Origin: Lepiota brunneoincarnata
Lineage: Eukaryota > Basidiomycota > Agaricomycetes > Agaricales > Agaricaceae
DNA: 64,000 bases
Reading direction: 5' to 3'
NCBI GenBank assembly: GCA_023014365.1
Contig: JAEBUN010000030.1
Coordinates: forward strand, 496,001 to 560,000
The position numbers and the translations under genes are program-made. A model generated the notes under the pieces. It worked only from the letters and a program-made list of their open reading frames with translations, did no database searches and was not told the DNA's origin. Positions 51,003 to 63,658 of the stretch are shown here, piece after piece (the stretch's first letter is position 1; the number at the start of each line of letters is the position of its first letter).

Positions 51003-53452
51003 TCACTGCGTCTTATTCGGGTCTTCCATATGACCGTCAGCCAAGTTATTCAACCTGTCATCATCAGCATCCAGGCGGTACACGGAAAGCCAGAGAAGGA
51101 TGCCAGTAATAAAGGCGAGGACACCCATAACACCGTAGTTCCATACAAGCAGGGGATCAGCAGAGAGCGCTATGGGAAAAGTTACATGAGTGATGTTTGC
51201 TTCCTGACCCAAAGGCAAAAAGAGCGGCCGCTACGTACAAACAAAAGCTTCACCCAGAGCAGCAGCAACGGCTGAAGTGAAGAGGAAAACGGCCATAACC
51301 AAGGACCTCATATTCTTCGGTGCCTTGGTAAAAGCGTACTCCAGACCCGTGATCGAGGCAAAGATCTCGCTGAATGCGATCAGCACATACCTAGATTTTT
51401 GTCAATCGCGTTCGGGATCAGATTGATCTATCAACATCACCAAGGGGCACTCACGATCCAGTCTGGATCCAGACGTTCAATGACGTTGGTGGGCAAGTGG
51501 GGTCGGCGGCATGGTATCCACATGAACTAGTCTTGTAGATGTAATGCTGGACGACAGCTGCCCAGATCATGGCAGCAGCCCCGGTGAAGAATCCAAGAGT
51601 AATCTTCTTGAGCGCACTAAAGTTGATACCTGCGCGGCGAAGAGCAGGATAGACCTATCCCATCAGAGGTCAAAGATGTGTTATGAACGGAGTGAGAAAG
51701 ATGGCTCACGAGCAGATCACAGATGGGGATGAAAATGATGAGAGCAAAGGGGTCTAGGTTGGACAAAACGTCATTAGGGAGGCCATTTGTGTCCATGACA
51801 GCAGCCTGGGAAGTCAAGTTGTTATTCAGTTGGTTGTACGTGAGCCCTGCAACCGAGCGCGTTAATCGTCAAATCGCGTAAATTTGTGCAACAGCGTACA
51901 GTAGATCGGGAACCAGCAGAATACGCTGCAGGCTTTCAGCCCACGCCTGACTTCCTCCACCCAATTATCATCGAACGTCATCCAGGCGGGTTTCTGCCCC
52001 TTGATGTTACTGGGCTTCGCGTTCTCCCAGAAATCGTGCGAAGTCAAGTTCTTGTAGCATCTGTATGGGTTCCAACTCCAGCGTCCTTTGGCAGCGTGTC
52101 TCCACAGGCGGACGGTAGTCACAAGAACGGAGCCAGTCGGTGGTGAACGGATATAACGGTTGCGACCCAAAAAGAGAATGATCGGGCATAGGAGGAAGAC
52201 AACTGTCGGGAGTGTGTAGGCCAGGTAGAAGCCGACGTACTATCAAAAACCCGTTGAGACATGGAGATGTAGTGCAAGTGATTGTTTTACCCTCTCAGAG
52301 TATGTCATCCCAATTTGGCCAACAAGAGCGCCGATGTTGATGAAGAGATAAAAATACTGTATGGAGCATAAATGATACGACTATGTTCCGTAGATAGGGG
52401 GAACAACTCACCATGTAAATTCTCGATACGGTCAAAGTCGGGTCGACGATTACTCGTTCACCATCCTTCGTCGTAATAACGTACATCTTCTTGCGTTGAC
52501 ATTGTTCCGCAACCAGCGGAGAGATATTCGACTTGAACAATCCAGTACCTTTACCAGACGAACATTCATTCATCAGTACCATTATCGCGCATATGGGACT
52601 TACCGAGACCGGTGATAATTAATGCGATCGCGAAGGCGCCTATGGCACTCTTGTGTTCGATCACTCCAGGAATGGCCGGGATGATCAGGATGATATGCCC
52701 AAGCAGTGCAATGAATACAGCGACGCATATGGTCTTGTAGCGGCCCCAGTAAGTGTCGGCAATCCATGCGCCCAAAAGTGGTGTCACATAGCACCTGGCA
52801 CATCGTTCATGCGTGAGTGATTTTCATGTAATACCGGGAATGGCGTACCAGAATTGGTAGAATGTGGTGAGACCAGTAGATGCACGTTGACCCATTCCCA
52901 AAGCACCCGCTACGTGGCCCGCACCACCCGCTCCCGTGCGCGAGCCCGCCGGAAGGGGTTGTTGGATAAAGTTGGTCTATATTTCGCATCATGTCAGGCA
53001 CGACAAAGAACAGCATTGATCGCGTGTGCCTACGAAGACGACACTAGAACCATAGAACTGAGGGACGTTAGAGAGCTTGATATCATGTTTCATTTTTCAT
53101 ACTTACGGAGAAACGTTCGGCCAGCTCGATAATAGCAATCACTAGACAGCGTTGAGATACCTGATGACACTGGGTGAGGACACTCACTATACGCAGCCCA
53201 AGGGACTTTGTCAGCTACACGTCTCAGCGTCGCCTTCTCTTCCTCGGTGGGAAACTCCAGCCCATCATGAATACCGTCCAATTCCTGGTCAGTGTCCGAC
53301 GCACTCCGAGATTCCAGCGCACGTTTCTCATCTACAACATCAATATCCTTGGTCTCGTCTGTCGCTGCAGTTGCGTTGTTGTTGTGCAGTGCCGCAGGGG
53401 CGTTCTCCGGCTGTATCGTAGGGACGTTCTCTTCGTGCTGTACCGCAGCCAT
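51003..53452 (-). CDS. POT/PTR2-family peptide transporter A (613 aa, 12 exons)
   Basis: Proton-coupled di/tripeptide uptake at the plasma membrane, inferred from family. ATG 53452. Exons (descending) 53452-53188, 53141-53107, 53057-53034, 52976-52849, 52794-52604, 52548-52412, 52356-52291, 52239-51900, 51846-51710, 51654-51455, 51390-51239, 51169-51003; introns 46-69 nt, all GT-AG; total 1,842 nt with no internal stop. An acidic N-terminal tail precedes the proton-coupling signature ELAERF (E-x-x-E-R), then GAWIADTYWGRYKT (the MFS loop motif), about 12 membrane helices and a large loop with FDDNWVEEVRRGLKA. The C-terminus ends SVYRLDADDDRLNNL. Divergent from paralog B at 55573; the 2.1-kb gap includes both promoters. 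Confidence 0.93.
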
Positions 53453-54656
53453 CTTTCGCAGTTGTTCCAAGGTAAGCGAGATAGCCGGGAAAAGTGGGAA
53501 GAGGTTGGGAAGGGAGAAGGACCTCGCGTGGGATTTTGGACGCTTCGCTGGCTCAGCTTTTAATGTCCATACCTACCCACCCGCAGGAACGACTCGTTTG
53601 ACAGAAGCCAATTGAAAAATAGCCAGTGTTCAGAAGAAATCCGGTGCATGTGCTTGACACATATTTTGGCGGGAGTATCATGTCAAAAATAGATCCGGTA
53701 GGGAAAGGGGAAGGAATTGGTTAGAAAATGATACCACGCCCGAGTCCGAGTTGTAACCTGCGACAGGGTTCCCGTGCCGGGATCATCATCGGAGGGGTGG
53801 ATACGAACGAAGATGCTAGGGGACACGTTGGCAAGTAATAAAACCGAGCGATGGTCCCAAATTCCTTAGAGATCCGTTAGGGTAATAAATGTTGGGTTGT
53901 GGAAAGGTATGAGATCGGCATTCCTTTACCGTTGATTGGGTCGTGGTTCTTGAGACCGGTAGGATCTGGTCAGCGGTTGAATACATGTGCCAGTTCCACA
54001 GGCGTGCGTAGCCTGAGTTTATTTTTAAAACGGATGTTATCCACAACCCGCGTTCTCCTGCGTTCTCCTGCCACCCACGAGGGGTAACCGCCCTGACGGA
54101 TTGATGAGTCAGGCTTCGCTTGGCGATGGCACCCACGGATGTATACAGAAAAAATGTTTGAAGGAAATAACTCAGTTGCTGATAGCAACGAAAGCAAGGA
54201 GGCGGCATCAGGTTGTAAAAGAGTTTTCCTTCGTATAAGGGCGGAGATACTAGGTATGGAGGATTGCCCCTGGGAGGTAATCAACAATCATACCTAGTAT
54301 CTACATAGGAGCAACGTAGGTCAGTTGATATAGACAATGATAACGGGGTAACGTGTGGGCATGACTCCCCGCACGAACATGAGGCGGCTCATGGGGTCGA
54401 AATTTTGCCAGTGCTTGTGATAGGTTGGGCCTATTTGGTACTATTTTTGCAGGGGAAGGATAGAAGCAATAGTGTGCATCATCGACTCGAAAGCAAGATA
54501 AGATTTTGGACAAGGGGCCAAAGGCGCCCAAAGAATCACGATGGGTCTAATTCGAAGTGCCTGGGGAAAAAGCGGCTGAGATATGGTCCGATCGGCCTCG
54601 GCGGGGAAAGGGGAAGCATACCGGCTGGACCACCAAGATCAACCCGGTGAGCCCAA
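53453..54656. other. Upstream region of transporter A
   Basis: No convincing gene. Minus-strand frames at 53816-54287 lack domains. Presumably holds the promoter of transporter A; no clear TATA box next to its ATG. Confidence 0.4.
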
Positions 54657-54998
54657 CTATGTCCTGCTCCGTTCGTATTTCTCCAGCTCCCTCAACAACC
54701 ACTCATGCCCGTCCGTGAACATGTAAGACACCATGGTGATTATGTAGCCGAATCCCAATTGGAGGAAGTGGACATAGAAGCCAAACATGGCGATAGCTTT
54801 GACGACCCAAAAGGCCCAGCCAAAGACCCAGGAGCCAAGGGGGATGAGGATCTTATACGCAGTGTACAAGGCGATGAGGGTTGAGAGGAAAATCCGTGAC
54901 AGGCGATGGAAGTAACTTGAGAGGATGAGCACGGCAAGTATGCTTATCTGGATGCTGAGAGCATACTCCCCAATTATCGGTAAAGGTGAGAAAGTCAT
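54657..54998 (-). CDS. Small membrane protein (113 aa), hypothetical
   Basis: ATG 54998. Three or four hydrophobic segments: LSIQISILAVLILSSYF (about 13-29), FLSTLIALYTAYKILI (37-52), WVFGWAFWVVKAIAMFGFYV (57-76) and FGYIITMVSYMF (82-93), then a charged tail (ELEKYERSRT). The composition and continuous hydrophobic pattern favour a real gene. No family recognised. It lies between the two transporters; a shared role is not implied. Confidence 0.5.
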   Translation of the reverse strand: MTFSPLPIIGEYALSIQISILAVLILSSYFHRLSRIFLSTLIALYTAYKILIPLGSWVFGWAFWVVKAIAMFGFYVHFLQLGFGYIITMVSYMFTDGHEWLLRELEKYERSRT

Positions 54999-55572
54999 CG
55001 CGAGGAATAATGTTCGGACGAAAACGCATTTGGATCCCTTGTCACAGTCACTCGTACTGCGGTCACGGATTCTTTGTTCGGGACGGCAATAGCCGACATG
55101 GAGGTTGACCGTGGGGCTGGTTTTTTCCTCTCTTGAGTGGGACGATTTGCGAGCCCCGACGACGGGCGCATCCTGCCCTCCTCTGGTTGCTCGAATGGAC
55201 TTCAGGAGTTGTTACTCACTTCCTTCGGGAATACTTCGTAGCGATTATAGACGCCCATCCTACTTCCTAGCCGGATCTCAATTGACGAACAGTCCATGTG
55301 GTCCATTATATGAAACGATGCAATCAGGTCCTTGATTCATTGCGAGCCATATATGCCCCTAACTCCTGACATGTACACGGGAAACTAAATCAAGAATCAT
55401 AGTTTGTTAGCCATCGGAGCCCTTCAGGGTCCTTCCACACTAAGATCAGTGGAGTATGAACCGCATGAACACGCGATATTATTATTTGACCGCTCCTCAC
55501 AATCGCCATGATCTCGAAATATAAAGCGCGCCCTGTTTGGTTCCTTTTGACTCCCCACTTTATCTCTCCCAC
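54999..55572. promoter_or_regulatory. Presumed promoter region of transporter B
   Basis: Non-coding gap between the small membrane ORF (minus) and transporter B (plus). TATAAAG at 55520-55526 lies about 50 bp before the ATG at 55573 and is a plausible TATA box. Confidence 0.5.
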
Positions 55573-58177
55573 ATGGCGGGCACTCGTATCGACGATCCAG
55601 CTCTGGCCGCCCTGAGTGAAGTCGAGAAACACGAGAAGCTAGACGAGGCTTCACAACCGGAGGAGAGCATCGAGGTGGATGACGTTCACACGGGCTTGGA
55701 ATTCCCTACGGATGAGGAACGCGCCTCCTTGCGTCGCGTCGCTGATTCTTTGCCCTGGAATGCCTATTGTGGGTTGATTTTACCTACTTCCTTCGTAGCT
55801 TGGTACTCAGGTATACCGTAGTGATTGCCTTCATAGAACTTGCTGAGAGGTTCTCGGTGAGTTGACCCGACATGATCCGATAACTCGAGCGCCAGGTCTC
55901 ATTATTTCACCCAGTACTATGGCTCGTCGGTCGTTTTCGTGCGTAATTGTTGCGCAAGATCCACTATTCCTGAGAATGACAATATTCCACCTAGACCAAC
56001 TTCATACAGCAAAAACTTCCTCCTGGCTCACACACCGGCGCAGGAGGGGCACTTGGACAATCTGGGGCACTTGGGCTTGGTCAACGCACTGCAACTGGCC
56101 TGAGCACTTTCTACCAATTCTGGTACCCGCCCTTACTGTCTCTCGATGAACCTCTTCGACGCTCACCATCACTCTCCACTACAGGTGTTACGTCACCCCA
56201 CTTCTCGGAGCATACATTGCGGATACTCGATGGGGTCGTTTCAATACCGTTTGCGTTGCCGTTGCCATTGCCCTCGTTGGACACATTATTTTGATTGTCG
56301 CCGCTGTACCCGGTGTCATTGAGCAAAAAAGCGCTTTGGGTGCTTTTCTGGTTGGGATGATCGTCACAGGATTTGGTACGTGAACTCTTGTTTCATCTCA
56401 TCCAACACGATAGCAGTAACACAGAATTGCAGGGACTGGACTTTTCAAAGCGAACATCTCCCCACTGATTGCCGAGCAATATAAGCGAACCAAGCAGTTT
56501 GTGATCACCACAAACAATGGCGAAAGAGTCATCGTAGATCCGTCTTTGACAATTGCCAGAATGTACATGGTAGGAGCCTTTACCTCTCGCTGATTGGTTC
56601 GAGTAATGATCCTTGCAGTATTTCTATTTGTTCGTCAACATCGGCGCTGTTGTGGGTCAAGTCGGAATGACATACTCTGAAAAAGTACGCAACTTACATT
56701 GCCAATTTCAATGCCGCAGCCTCATGCACACCCATAAATATAGTACGTCGGATTCTGGCTTTCCTACACCCTCCCCACCGTTGTCTTCTTTCTCTGCCCG
56801 CTCGTCCTCTTCATGGGGCGCAATCGATATGTACGGACACCACACACCGGCTCGGTCTTTTCCACTGCACTCCGCCTCTGGAAGTTCTCTGCCCGAGGGA
56901 GATGGAACATTAATCCAATCAAGACGTGGCGTAACCTTCGAGCTGACGACTTTTGGGAGAACTCGAAACCCAGCAGGCTCAATGAGAGGGATAGGCCAAA
57001 ATGGATGAATTTCGATGACCAGTGGGTAGATGAAGTCAGGAGAGGGTTCAAAGCCTGTGCTGTGTTTTGCTGGTTCCCAATTTATTGTAAGCGGTCCTCG
57101 TTCCTTGTCGCTTGCTTCTGCGGCTGATTTGAGTTGACCTGTAGGGCTTACCTACAACCAGATTAACAATAACCTGCTGTCGCAAGCAGCTACGATGTCT
57201 ACCCATGGAATCCCTAACGACGTCCTGTCGAATCTTGATCCCATTGCTTTGATAATTTTCATCCCAATTTGTGATCTCCTTGTGGGTAGCCAGTCCAGGA
57301 AACGCTTTTATATGGTTCTAATGTGGGTATGCGCGATATGCAATAGATTTATCCAGGACTACGAAGAGCAGGAATTAAATTCACTGCTCTTAAGAGGATC
57401 ACTGGTGGATTTGGTACAGGTAATTCGGCCGAACCATGCAATTTGCAATAATTTCTTACGCAACTACCCAGGTGCTATGGCCATGGTTTGGGCTGCCGGT
57501 ACGCTCTCTCTGAGGCTCCTTCCTCGTTCCCAAGCTAATTGTATCTTATAATGAAAAGTTCTTCAACACTATATTTACAAGGCAGGTCCCTTCATTTTCT
57601 GAAGCCTAGGTGCACTCAAACTGACTCCTGGCGAAGACCAACCCTTGTCACTATTCGGCTGCGACATGTCAAGACGCGGACGGCAACGCTCTCGTGTCCC
57701 CTCTGAACGTCTGGATACAATCAGGATCGTGAGTGACTCACATATTGTCTCCAAATTCGAACATTACTCAGACCGATGGGTGACCTCAACTCGTCAGATA
57801 CGTTCTGATCGCATTCAGCGAAATTTTCGCTTCAATCACAGGATTAGAGTACGCGTTTACTAAGGCACCGAAGAACATGCGGTCCTTGGTTATGGCTGTA
57901 TTCTTGTTCACACAGGCACTGGCGGCCGCCCTGGCAGAAGCCTTCGTTTGTAAGTGGTTCCTGGTCATTATTGATCGTGTCGAATGATGCCCGATTGATG
58001 TACATTGTTCCAGCTTTATCGGAGGATCCATTGTTAGTATGGAACTATGGAGTTATGGCCACATTGGCTGGTATCGCCTGTGTCCTGTTTTGGATATCAG
58101 TGAGGCGGCTCGATAGGGATGAGGACCGATTGAACAACTTGAGCGTGGGACATCTTGGTGAGAAGGAGAAAGCGTGA
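55573..58177 (+). CDS. POT/PTR2-family peptide transporter B (593 aa, 15 exons)
   Basis: Paralog of transporter A with the same exon plan plus three more introns. Exons 55573-55768, 55822-55856, 55915-55938, 55995-56122, 56185-56375, 56433-56569, 56619-56684, 56744-57086, 57145-57281, 57347-57413, 57472-57498, 57559-57581, 57637-57728, 57798-57949, 58014-58177; 1,782 nt, open throughout. Signature ELAERF, loop motif GAYIADTRWGRFNT, loop FDDQWVDEVRRGFKA, end SVRRLDRDEDRLNNL. The extra introns (57414-57471, 57499-57558, 57582-57636) fall within 225 bp that is one exon in A, and the last appears to use a GC-AG pair. Peptide uptake is inferred from family; substrate unknown. Confidence 0.9.
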
Positions 58178-59137
58178 TGTATGTATGTACATGGGGTCTG
58201 GTTTAAATATACTACCTACTGAACTGGGGATATATCCCCTATAGCGGTCTGCTGGTGTCCGGGAATTTGTCGTACTATTAATACATCATCACACATGACT
58301 CTCTCAAATGGCGCCCAACCAATTCATTCGTTAGTGGAATAAAGAGGAGAATCGGGAAGTCGATATCTCTCGGAGTCTGTTTGTTGACGTCTCCCACATG
58401 TGGACGAATCGAGCTAAGAGTTTATGGGGAATGGAATAGCGAAAGGCTTTGTACCTGAGTAGGTAAGAGTTGGTCCCCTGCCTCAGGTGCAGACCCAAAT
58501 TCTCGTCTTAAACGATGGTTCGATATCATGGTTGGTGTAAGCTTGGGCTTACGACAGCCCCCTCCGGTAGCAGAACACATAATGTATTCTGTTATGTTCC
58601 TTTTGGCGTGATGGTCACCGGCGGCTCTATGTGAACATGCTTACAGCTTTGGTGGGTGTGTGCTTTGTATGAATAGACAAAAGGAAATAGTGAGAAATCA
58701 AATTCGGCTAGATGGGTAGCGCCGCTACGATAACCCACCCACCCCCCGACCAGAAAACTCGTTCCCTCAGCTTTGCTGAACACAAAGTAACCCAGTAATC
58801 TTTATATACTTAGTTGACGCCCCGTCTATTACGCCACCTTAATCCCTCGAAACCGACATTCTGAAGCAGTAGGATGGAAGGCGGGGTGCCGGGTGGTCGG
58901 CCAGGTCCCCCCCCCTCCGATCAGACAGCAAGGATAAAAATACTTTCGACAGTTTCATAGGGGAAAGGCGTCGGCGATCGAGGTGGGAGCCATCCTTCAA
59001 ATCAGTGAGGAAGTTCAAGTTTAGTATGTTTGGCAATGCCTCCTCTCCCCCAGGCGGATTCCAAAGTGCGTTTTGTTCGCCTCCTCAAACGAAAACTATT
59101 CCCATTTAATCACAGAAAAGAGACATAAGCCGAGAAA
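58178..59137. other. No gene recognised
   Basis: Convergent 3' region between transporter B (plus) and the F-box gene (minus). No domain-bearing frame. Confidence 0.4.
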
Positions 59138-60563
59138 CTATGGAAATGTAGGCAAAGGTTGTGCCAGGCAGTTTCCAAGCTGCTTCAAGTTCTTGAGTGT
59201 ACGTGGGTACCTACACGTTTGCATCGAATTCCTCAACCACAGACGCGTGCTTTCACCATCAGAGACGTCAACAGGCACCCAAATATTATCCGAGATCCTA
59301 TGCCATTCAATGGCTTCGGAATCTAGAGCCAAGAACAAAGGGGGGGAGGGGTCAACGGAGGTCTGAATGTGGTGGAGGAGCTGACAAGACAAGAAGGACG
59401 ACGACGCACGGGGTAGTGTAATGATAAGGAGCGATGGGCAGGCTGCTCCCCAATGGGTTGCAATAGTGAAATCACGGTCAAGATCACATTGAATGTTGCT
59501 TGGGCACCATTGCATTTCATGTTTGATTTTCAAGCGCTGGAGTCTTCGGAAACGAGTCAAGTGGTGTGCAACCTCGTCTAGAAATTCCTGAAATACACAT
59601 GGCAGTGAATACGGAATCCTTTATTCGCCACATAAGTAGAGGACACTGACTTGAGAAAGTTGTGCGTCTACTACCATTACATTGATGATCTGGATAGAAT
59701 ATATATCAGGAAGATGGACAGCAACACAGCCGATCAACTCGATGTTCCATCCCCTGCGACGACAAGTGAGCACATTGAGCGAACCCGATGACGCTTGTGC
59801 GAGAGATTCGATGGGAACCCGGAATTCCTGGATGGCGTCCCAGACGAGATATGCAGATCGCAGTGGTAGTGGGTATGCAGGTGTTAGACAGGCGATATAG
59901 GCACTATTTCCGACATAGTGGTGGAGTTTGGGCAGGGCCAGCATTGGTGAAAGGAACAATGAACGCCCCGAGGTGGTGGTGATAGCTGTCTCGTGGCTAA
60001 AGTCCTCGTAGTGGGATACTTCGAGGTATGTGAGATCCGGATGGCGGTCGAGGAAGATGATCAGCGAGGAGGTGAGGGGAAGACATGTCTCGAAATGGGT
60101 AAGTGAAGGAAAACGAAGCGGCTCAGTGGGGGTGGATAGTAGAATTTTGGAGAGGAAGGGATCGGATATGAGGAGTCGCAAGTCGCGCAAATTGGGGAGG
60201 TTGCGAAAAGCATTATGAAGGATACGATAGAATGATGCCAGGTAAACGGTATTAGGAGGTTGTGTTGGTCTAAAATGATAGTTCATCAGTTCCCATGCGC
60301 CACATTCTGCACATAAGGACCACCACATACGTGTAGGATATCGAGAGACGTTTGATACAAGCAGCCGCGATTAAGTTTGAATTTAAAGTTGAACAAAGTT
60401 GAACAAGGGAGGAAGAGGTGTCCAGAGAGATGTTCGCGTAGAGGGAGTGAGTGGTCAAAGAAAGGAAGAGATGCGATGTTCTACAAAGAACGAGTTGCAC
60501 CTTTTTGGGCGAAAGACGAACGATTTCGTCCAGAATTTCCACCGGAAGGACTGGATAGACCAT
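59138..60563 (-). CDS. F-box protein (433 aa, 3 exons)
   Basis: Likely a substrate adaptor of SCF ubiquitin ligases. ATG 60563 (MVYPVLPVEILDEIVRL, where LPVEILDEIV is the F-box helix 1 motif). Exons 60563-60331, 60269-59651 and 59587-59138; introns of 61 nt (GTATGT ... TTTTAG) and 63 nt (GTCAGT ... TTTCAG); 1,302 nt with no stop. After the F-box, leucine-rich segments without strict repeats follow (LPNLRDLRLLI, HPDLTYLEVSHYED, RLQRLKIKHEMQW), as in the expanded F-box families of mushrooms. Target unknown. Confidence 0.82.
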
Positions 60564-61405
60564 GGTTCATGAAACGGCATGTGATCGCCGACATGAAGTT
60601 AAAACGACGTTCTTTGGAAATAGAGGATGACCCCGAGGAGATTGGGTAGCAGGACGACCAAGCGCGGTGGATTGACGCCAAATTGCCTCGAATGCCTCTT
60701 GCGAGAGCAGAGCTGGGGGTGGTCGAGAGTCTATTGGAATGTTTTGGTCAACTCTGAGCGTGCTCTCACCATGTGAGAGTGTCCGACGGGAGAAGGGCCT
60801 TGGCCGGTGTGAGTGGGAAGGTTGCAATGTCATTGCGCGTGAACACTTGCTTCACCCCCCTACAGGGTCACACGGAAAGTCACAACACCGCGTCTTAACC
60901 GTTTCTAGTTCGGAACGCCTGCTGACATCAGGCAGGATTAACATCCTTCCTAATTGTCTTCATACTTTGTTGACGCTTGCAGAACATAGGAACTCAATAG
61001 GTTGTGATGGGGATTGCCTAATGATCTTTACCAAAATATAGCATTTCTGGCAGCACTCTATGTATGAAGAATGCATGACGCGCTGATTTGCCACCAATCG
61101 CTAGCGGCGGATGTTGCCTGAGCGCTTGAGGGCTTGGGCTCCAAGGAACAAGTCGTCAATTCAAAACTCAGGAAATCCCGGTGTGGGTTCAATTTCGCTT
61201 TCGATGCGCTGTCCCACCAACGGATAGACGAGCGCTAGCAGGGAGGCAATGGCTTATCCGGAGCATGTGCTTAAAAATAATCCGACTCGCGTCTGAGCAT
61301 CCTTCTTTTCTCAAAAGGCTCCAAGCTCCAAGTTTGACCCCATCTCAAACCCTCAAATAACTCGTCTTTGCAACTGTCTTTCATCCCATCCCATCCTCCA
61401 ACACC
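60564..61405. promoter_or_regulatory. Divergent promoter region of F-box and dehydrogenase 1 genes
   Basis: 842 bp without a supported gene. It must hold the promoters of both neighbours. No clear TATA box next to either ATG. Pyrimidine-rich CATCCCATCCCATCCTCC (61382-61399) directly precedes the ATG at 61406, as in many fungal promoters. Confidence 0.45.
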
Positions 61406-62413
61406 ATGCCTTCTCTTTCCGTCGTGCGAAAAGCAAATGCCCTCTTCCAGCCCAAATATACCCCAGTTGCAGTATTTGTAGGTGGAACATCGGGAATTGG
61501 GCGAGGGATGGCAGAGGTGTTTGGACGTTATACCCAAGGCAAATCCGACATCATCATTGTTGGTCGCAATCGAATTGCTGCAGAAGCTGTCTTTTCCAGC
61601 TTTCCACAGCAGGCTGAATCGACGTACAAGCGAGACTTTATACAGTGCGACGTGACCAGAATGAAAAACGTCCAGGCGGCGACAGAAGATATTCTGGCTC
61701 GATACTCCAAAATCAACTTTCTGATCCTGTCCACTGGCATAATGACCATGAAAGGACGAGATGAAACGGAAGAAGGCTTGGACGCTAAACTGGCCGTCCA
61801 CTATTACTCACGCTGGAAATTCATCAAGGACCTATTGCCAGCTTTGAACAAAGCAAGCGAGGAGGGGGAGGACGCGAAAGTCTTTTCCGTCCTCGGAGCG
61901 GGCAAAGGAGGGGAAGTCGATTTGGACGACCTTGGTCTCAAGAAGACCTTTACCGTCACAAGTGCTGCACTCCAGGCCCCTACGTACAATGACTTGATGA
62001 TGGAGGTGCGGCGTTGAGCCCGGCTATCCTCTTCTCAGAACTAACCAAGCCCTCATCGACATCAGGCGTTCTACGAGTCCAATCCCGATGTAACATTCAT
62101 CCACGGCTACCCCGGTGTCGTCCGTACATCTCTTATGGAGAAGTCGGACAACAAATTCCTCAACCTCATGCACCCTGTTGTGAACACTTTGCTGCGTCCC
62201 GTAACTACCTCTGCTGGGGACTGTGGGGAGTATATGTGGCATGCGGCATTCAACAGCACAAAAGGTGTTTTTAGGACGGGATCTACGGGGGAGGACCTAG
62301 GGAAGGAGCGCTACTTCGGTAGCGAGGAAGCGAGGAAGAAGTTGTGGGAACACACGGCGGGAGCGATAGCCGTGAATACGCAACCAAATCCGTCCGGTGC
62401 AGGCGCACAGTAG
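61406..62413 (+). CDS. Short-chain dehydrogenase-like protein 1 (315 aa, 2 exons)
   Basis: Exons 61406-62005 and 62066-62413, intron 60 nt (GTGCGG ... CATCAG). The Rossmann NAD(P)-binding motif VGGTSGIGRGMAEVFG is near residue 26; FIQCDVTRMKNV carries the Asp that contacts adenine; the usual NNAG reads LSTGIM. The S...YxxxK catalytic set is not in its usual place: the expected Tyr region reads TSAALQAPTYNDLMM, while YYSRWK lies in the preceding helix. So NAD(P) binding is likely, but classical dehydrogenase activity is uncertain. The C-terminus (FIHGYPGVVRTSLM) fits the family. No membrane segment. Adjacent paralog at 62589. Confidence 0.87.
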
Positions 62414-62588
62414 AATACCTATCACGATATTGTATGACCACGGCAATGAGTGACGTTTTGATTCGGATCATTGCACGTATTTTTGCGGCAGATGTGGCTG
62501 CGTAACCCATCCGGCCAGCCACTGCCACTCCGGCAAGCGGCGCAAGCTATTGATCATAATATATATATGGAGCCTCAGCGTGCTAAAT
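62414..62588 (+). promoter_or_regulatory. Promoter of dehydrogenase 2
   Basis: 175-bp gap. TATATATA at 62561-62568 is only about 21-28 bp before the ATG at 62589, so transcription may begin around that ATG, and translation could instead start at the second ATG (62607). Confidence 0.5.
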
Positions 62589-63658
62589 ATGCGCATTGGC
62601 CTCTACATGAAAAGGCTTATATCCCTTCTCACTTTCTCAGCCCCTCTCGCCATCGCTTATTTTCTTGCAGGACGAGGGATGAACTACCTGCGTGCTCGAA
62701 CTGGATCCCCAGTTGCATTCTCCCCTGATTATCCCCCCGTAGCCGTTTTCGTCGGTGGCACTGCGGGAGTCGGCCGTGCTATGGTGGAAGCCTTTGGTCG
62801 TTATACTAACGGAAATGCTAGTATCGTCATCATTGGCCGTAACCGCGCTGCTGCAGAATCGATAATCTCCCAACTACCGAAACCCCCTGGTTCCGCCGCA
62901 AGGCACGAATTCATCCAGTGCGACGTTGTTCGCATGAAGAACGTTCACACCGCAACGCAGGAGCTTCTCTCCCGATATCCAAAAATCAACTTTCTTGTGT
63001 TGACGGCGGGCTTTATGTCGATGAAAGGAAGGGTGGAGACTGAGGAGGGTATCGATACCAAGCTTGCCGCGCACTACTATTCCCGATGGAAATTCATCGA
63101 TGGTCTCCTGCCTGCCATCAAGAGAGCACATGCTGACAAGGAAGACGCGAAGGTTATCTCGGTGTTTAGCGCGGGAAAGGGAGCTGGGGAGATAGACATG
63201 GGTAACCTGGGTTTGAAGAAGGATTATACGATAACCCGAGCTGCAGTACATGCCACAACGTATAATGATTTGATGATGGATGTACGTCTCTCGGTGGTCC
63301 TTCAATGCCCGATTATTTGATGACAGTTCCCCCTTAGGAGTTTGCGTCGCGTAACCCAGGCCTCACTTTCATTCATTCATTTCCAGGAGGTGTTCGGACC
63401 GGTCTATTGTCGTCCTCTGATACTGCACTCCTCCGAGTGGCAAGCCCAGTCCTCAATGCAATCTTCTATCCTGTCTTATCATCACCTGAAGAGTGCGCGG
63501 AAAAAATGTGGAGAGGTGTCTTTGCCCATTCAGGGGGTGCATATCAATTGGGATCGGATGGAAGACGCCTGCGGGCTGATTTGGAGTTTCATGGTACCAC
63601 TGAGCAACGCAAGCAACTTTGGGAGCATACTGTCGAAGCTACGTTGCTGGGTGTGTGA
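62589..63658 (+). CDS. Short-chain dehydrogenase-like protein 2 (337 aa, 2 exons)
   Basis: Exons 62589-63281 and 63338-63658, intron 56 nt (GTACGT ... CCTTAG). Paralog of protein 1 with the same intron position. It differs by an N-terminal hydrophobic segment (LISLLTFSAPLAIAYFLAG, about 8-27) that may anchor it to a membrane or act as a signal. Rossmann motif VGGTAGVGRAMVEAFG; FIQCDVVRMKNV; NNAG equivalent LTAGFM; YYSRWKF as in protein 1; Tyr region RAAVHATTYNDLMMD, again without a canonical YxxxK. The start could be 62589 or 62607. Tandem duplication is the simplest origin. Confidence 0.87.

Noticed and set aside
50515..51033. 172-codon plus-strand open frame
   Set aside because: No domain, includes a microsatellite, and its end overlaps the last exon of transporter A in antisense.
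53816..54287. Two overlapping minus-strand frames of 105 and 130 codons between the transporters
   Set aside because: They shadow each other in two registers, lack domains and lack a plausible intron structure.
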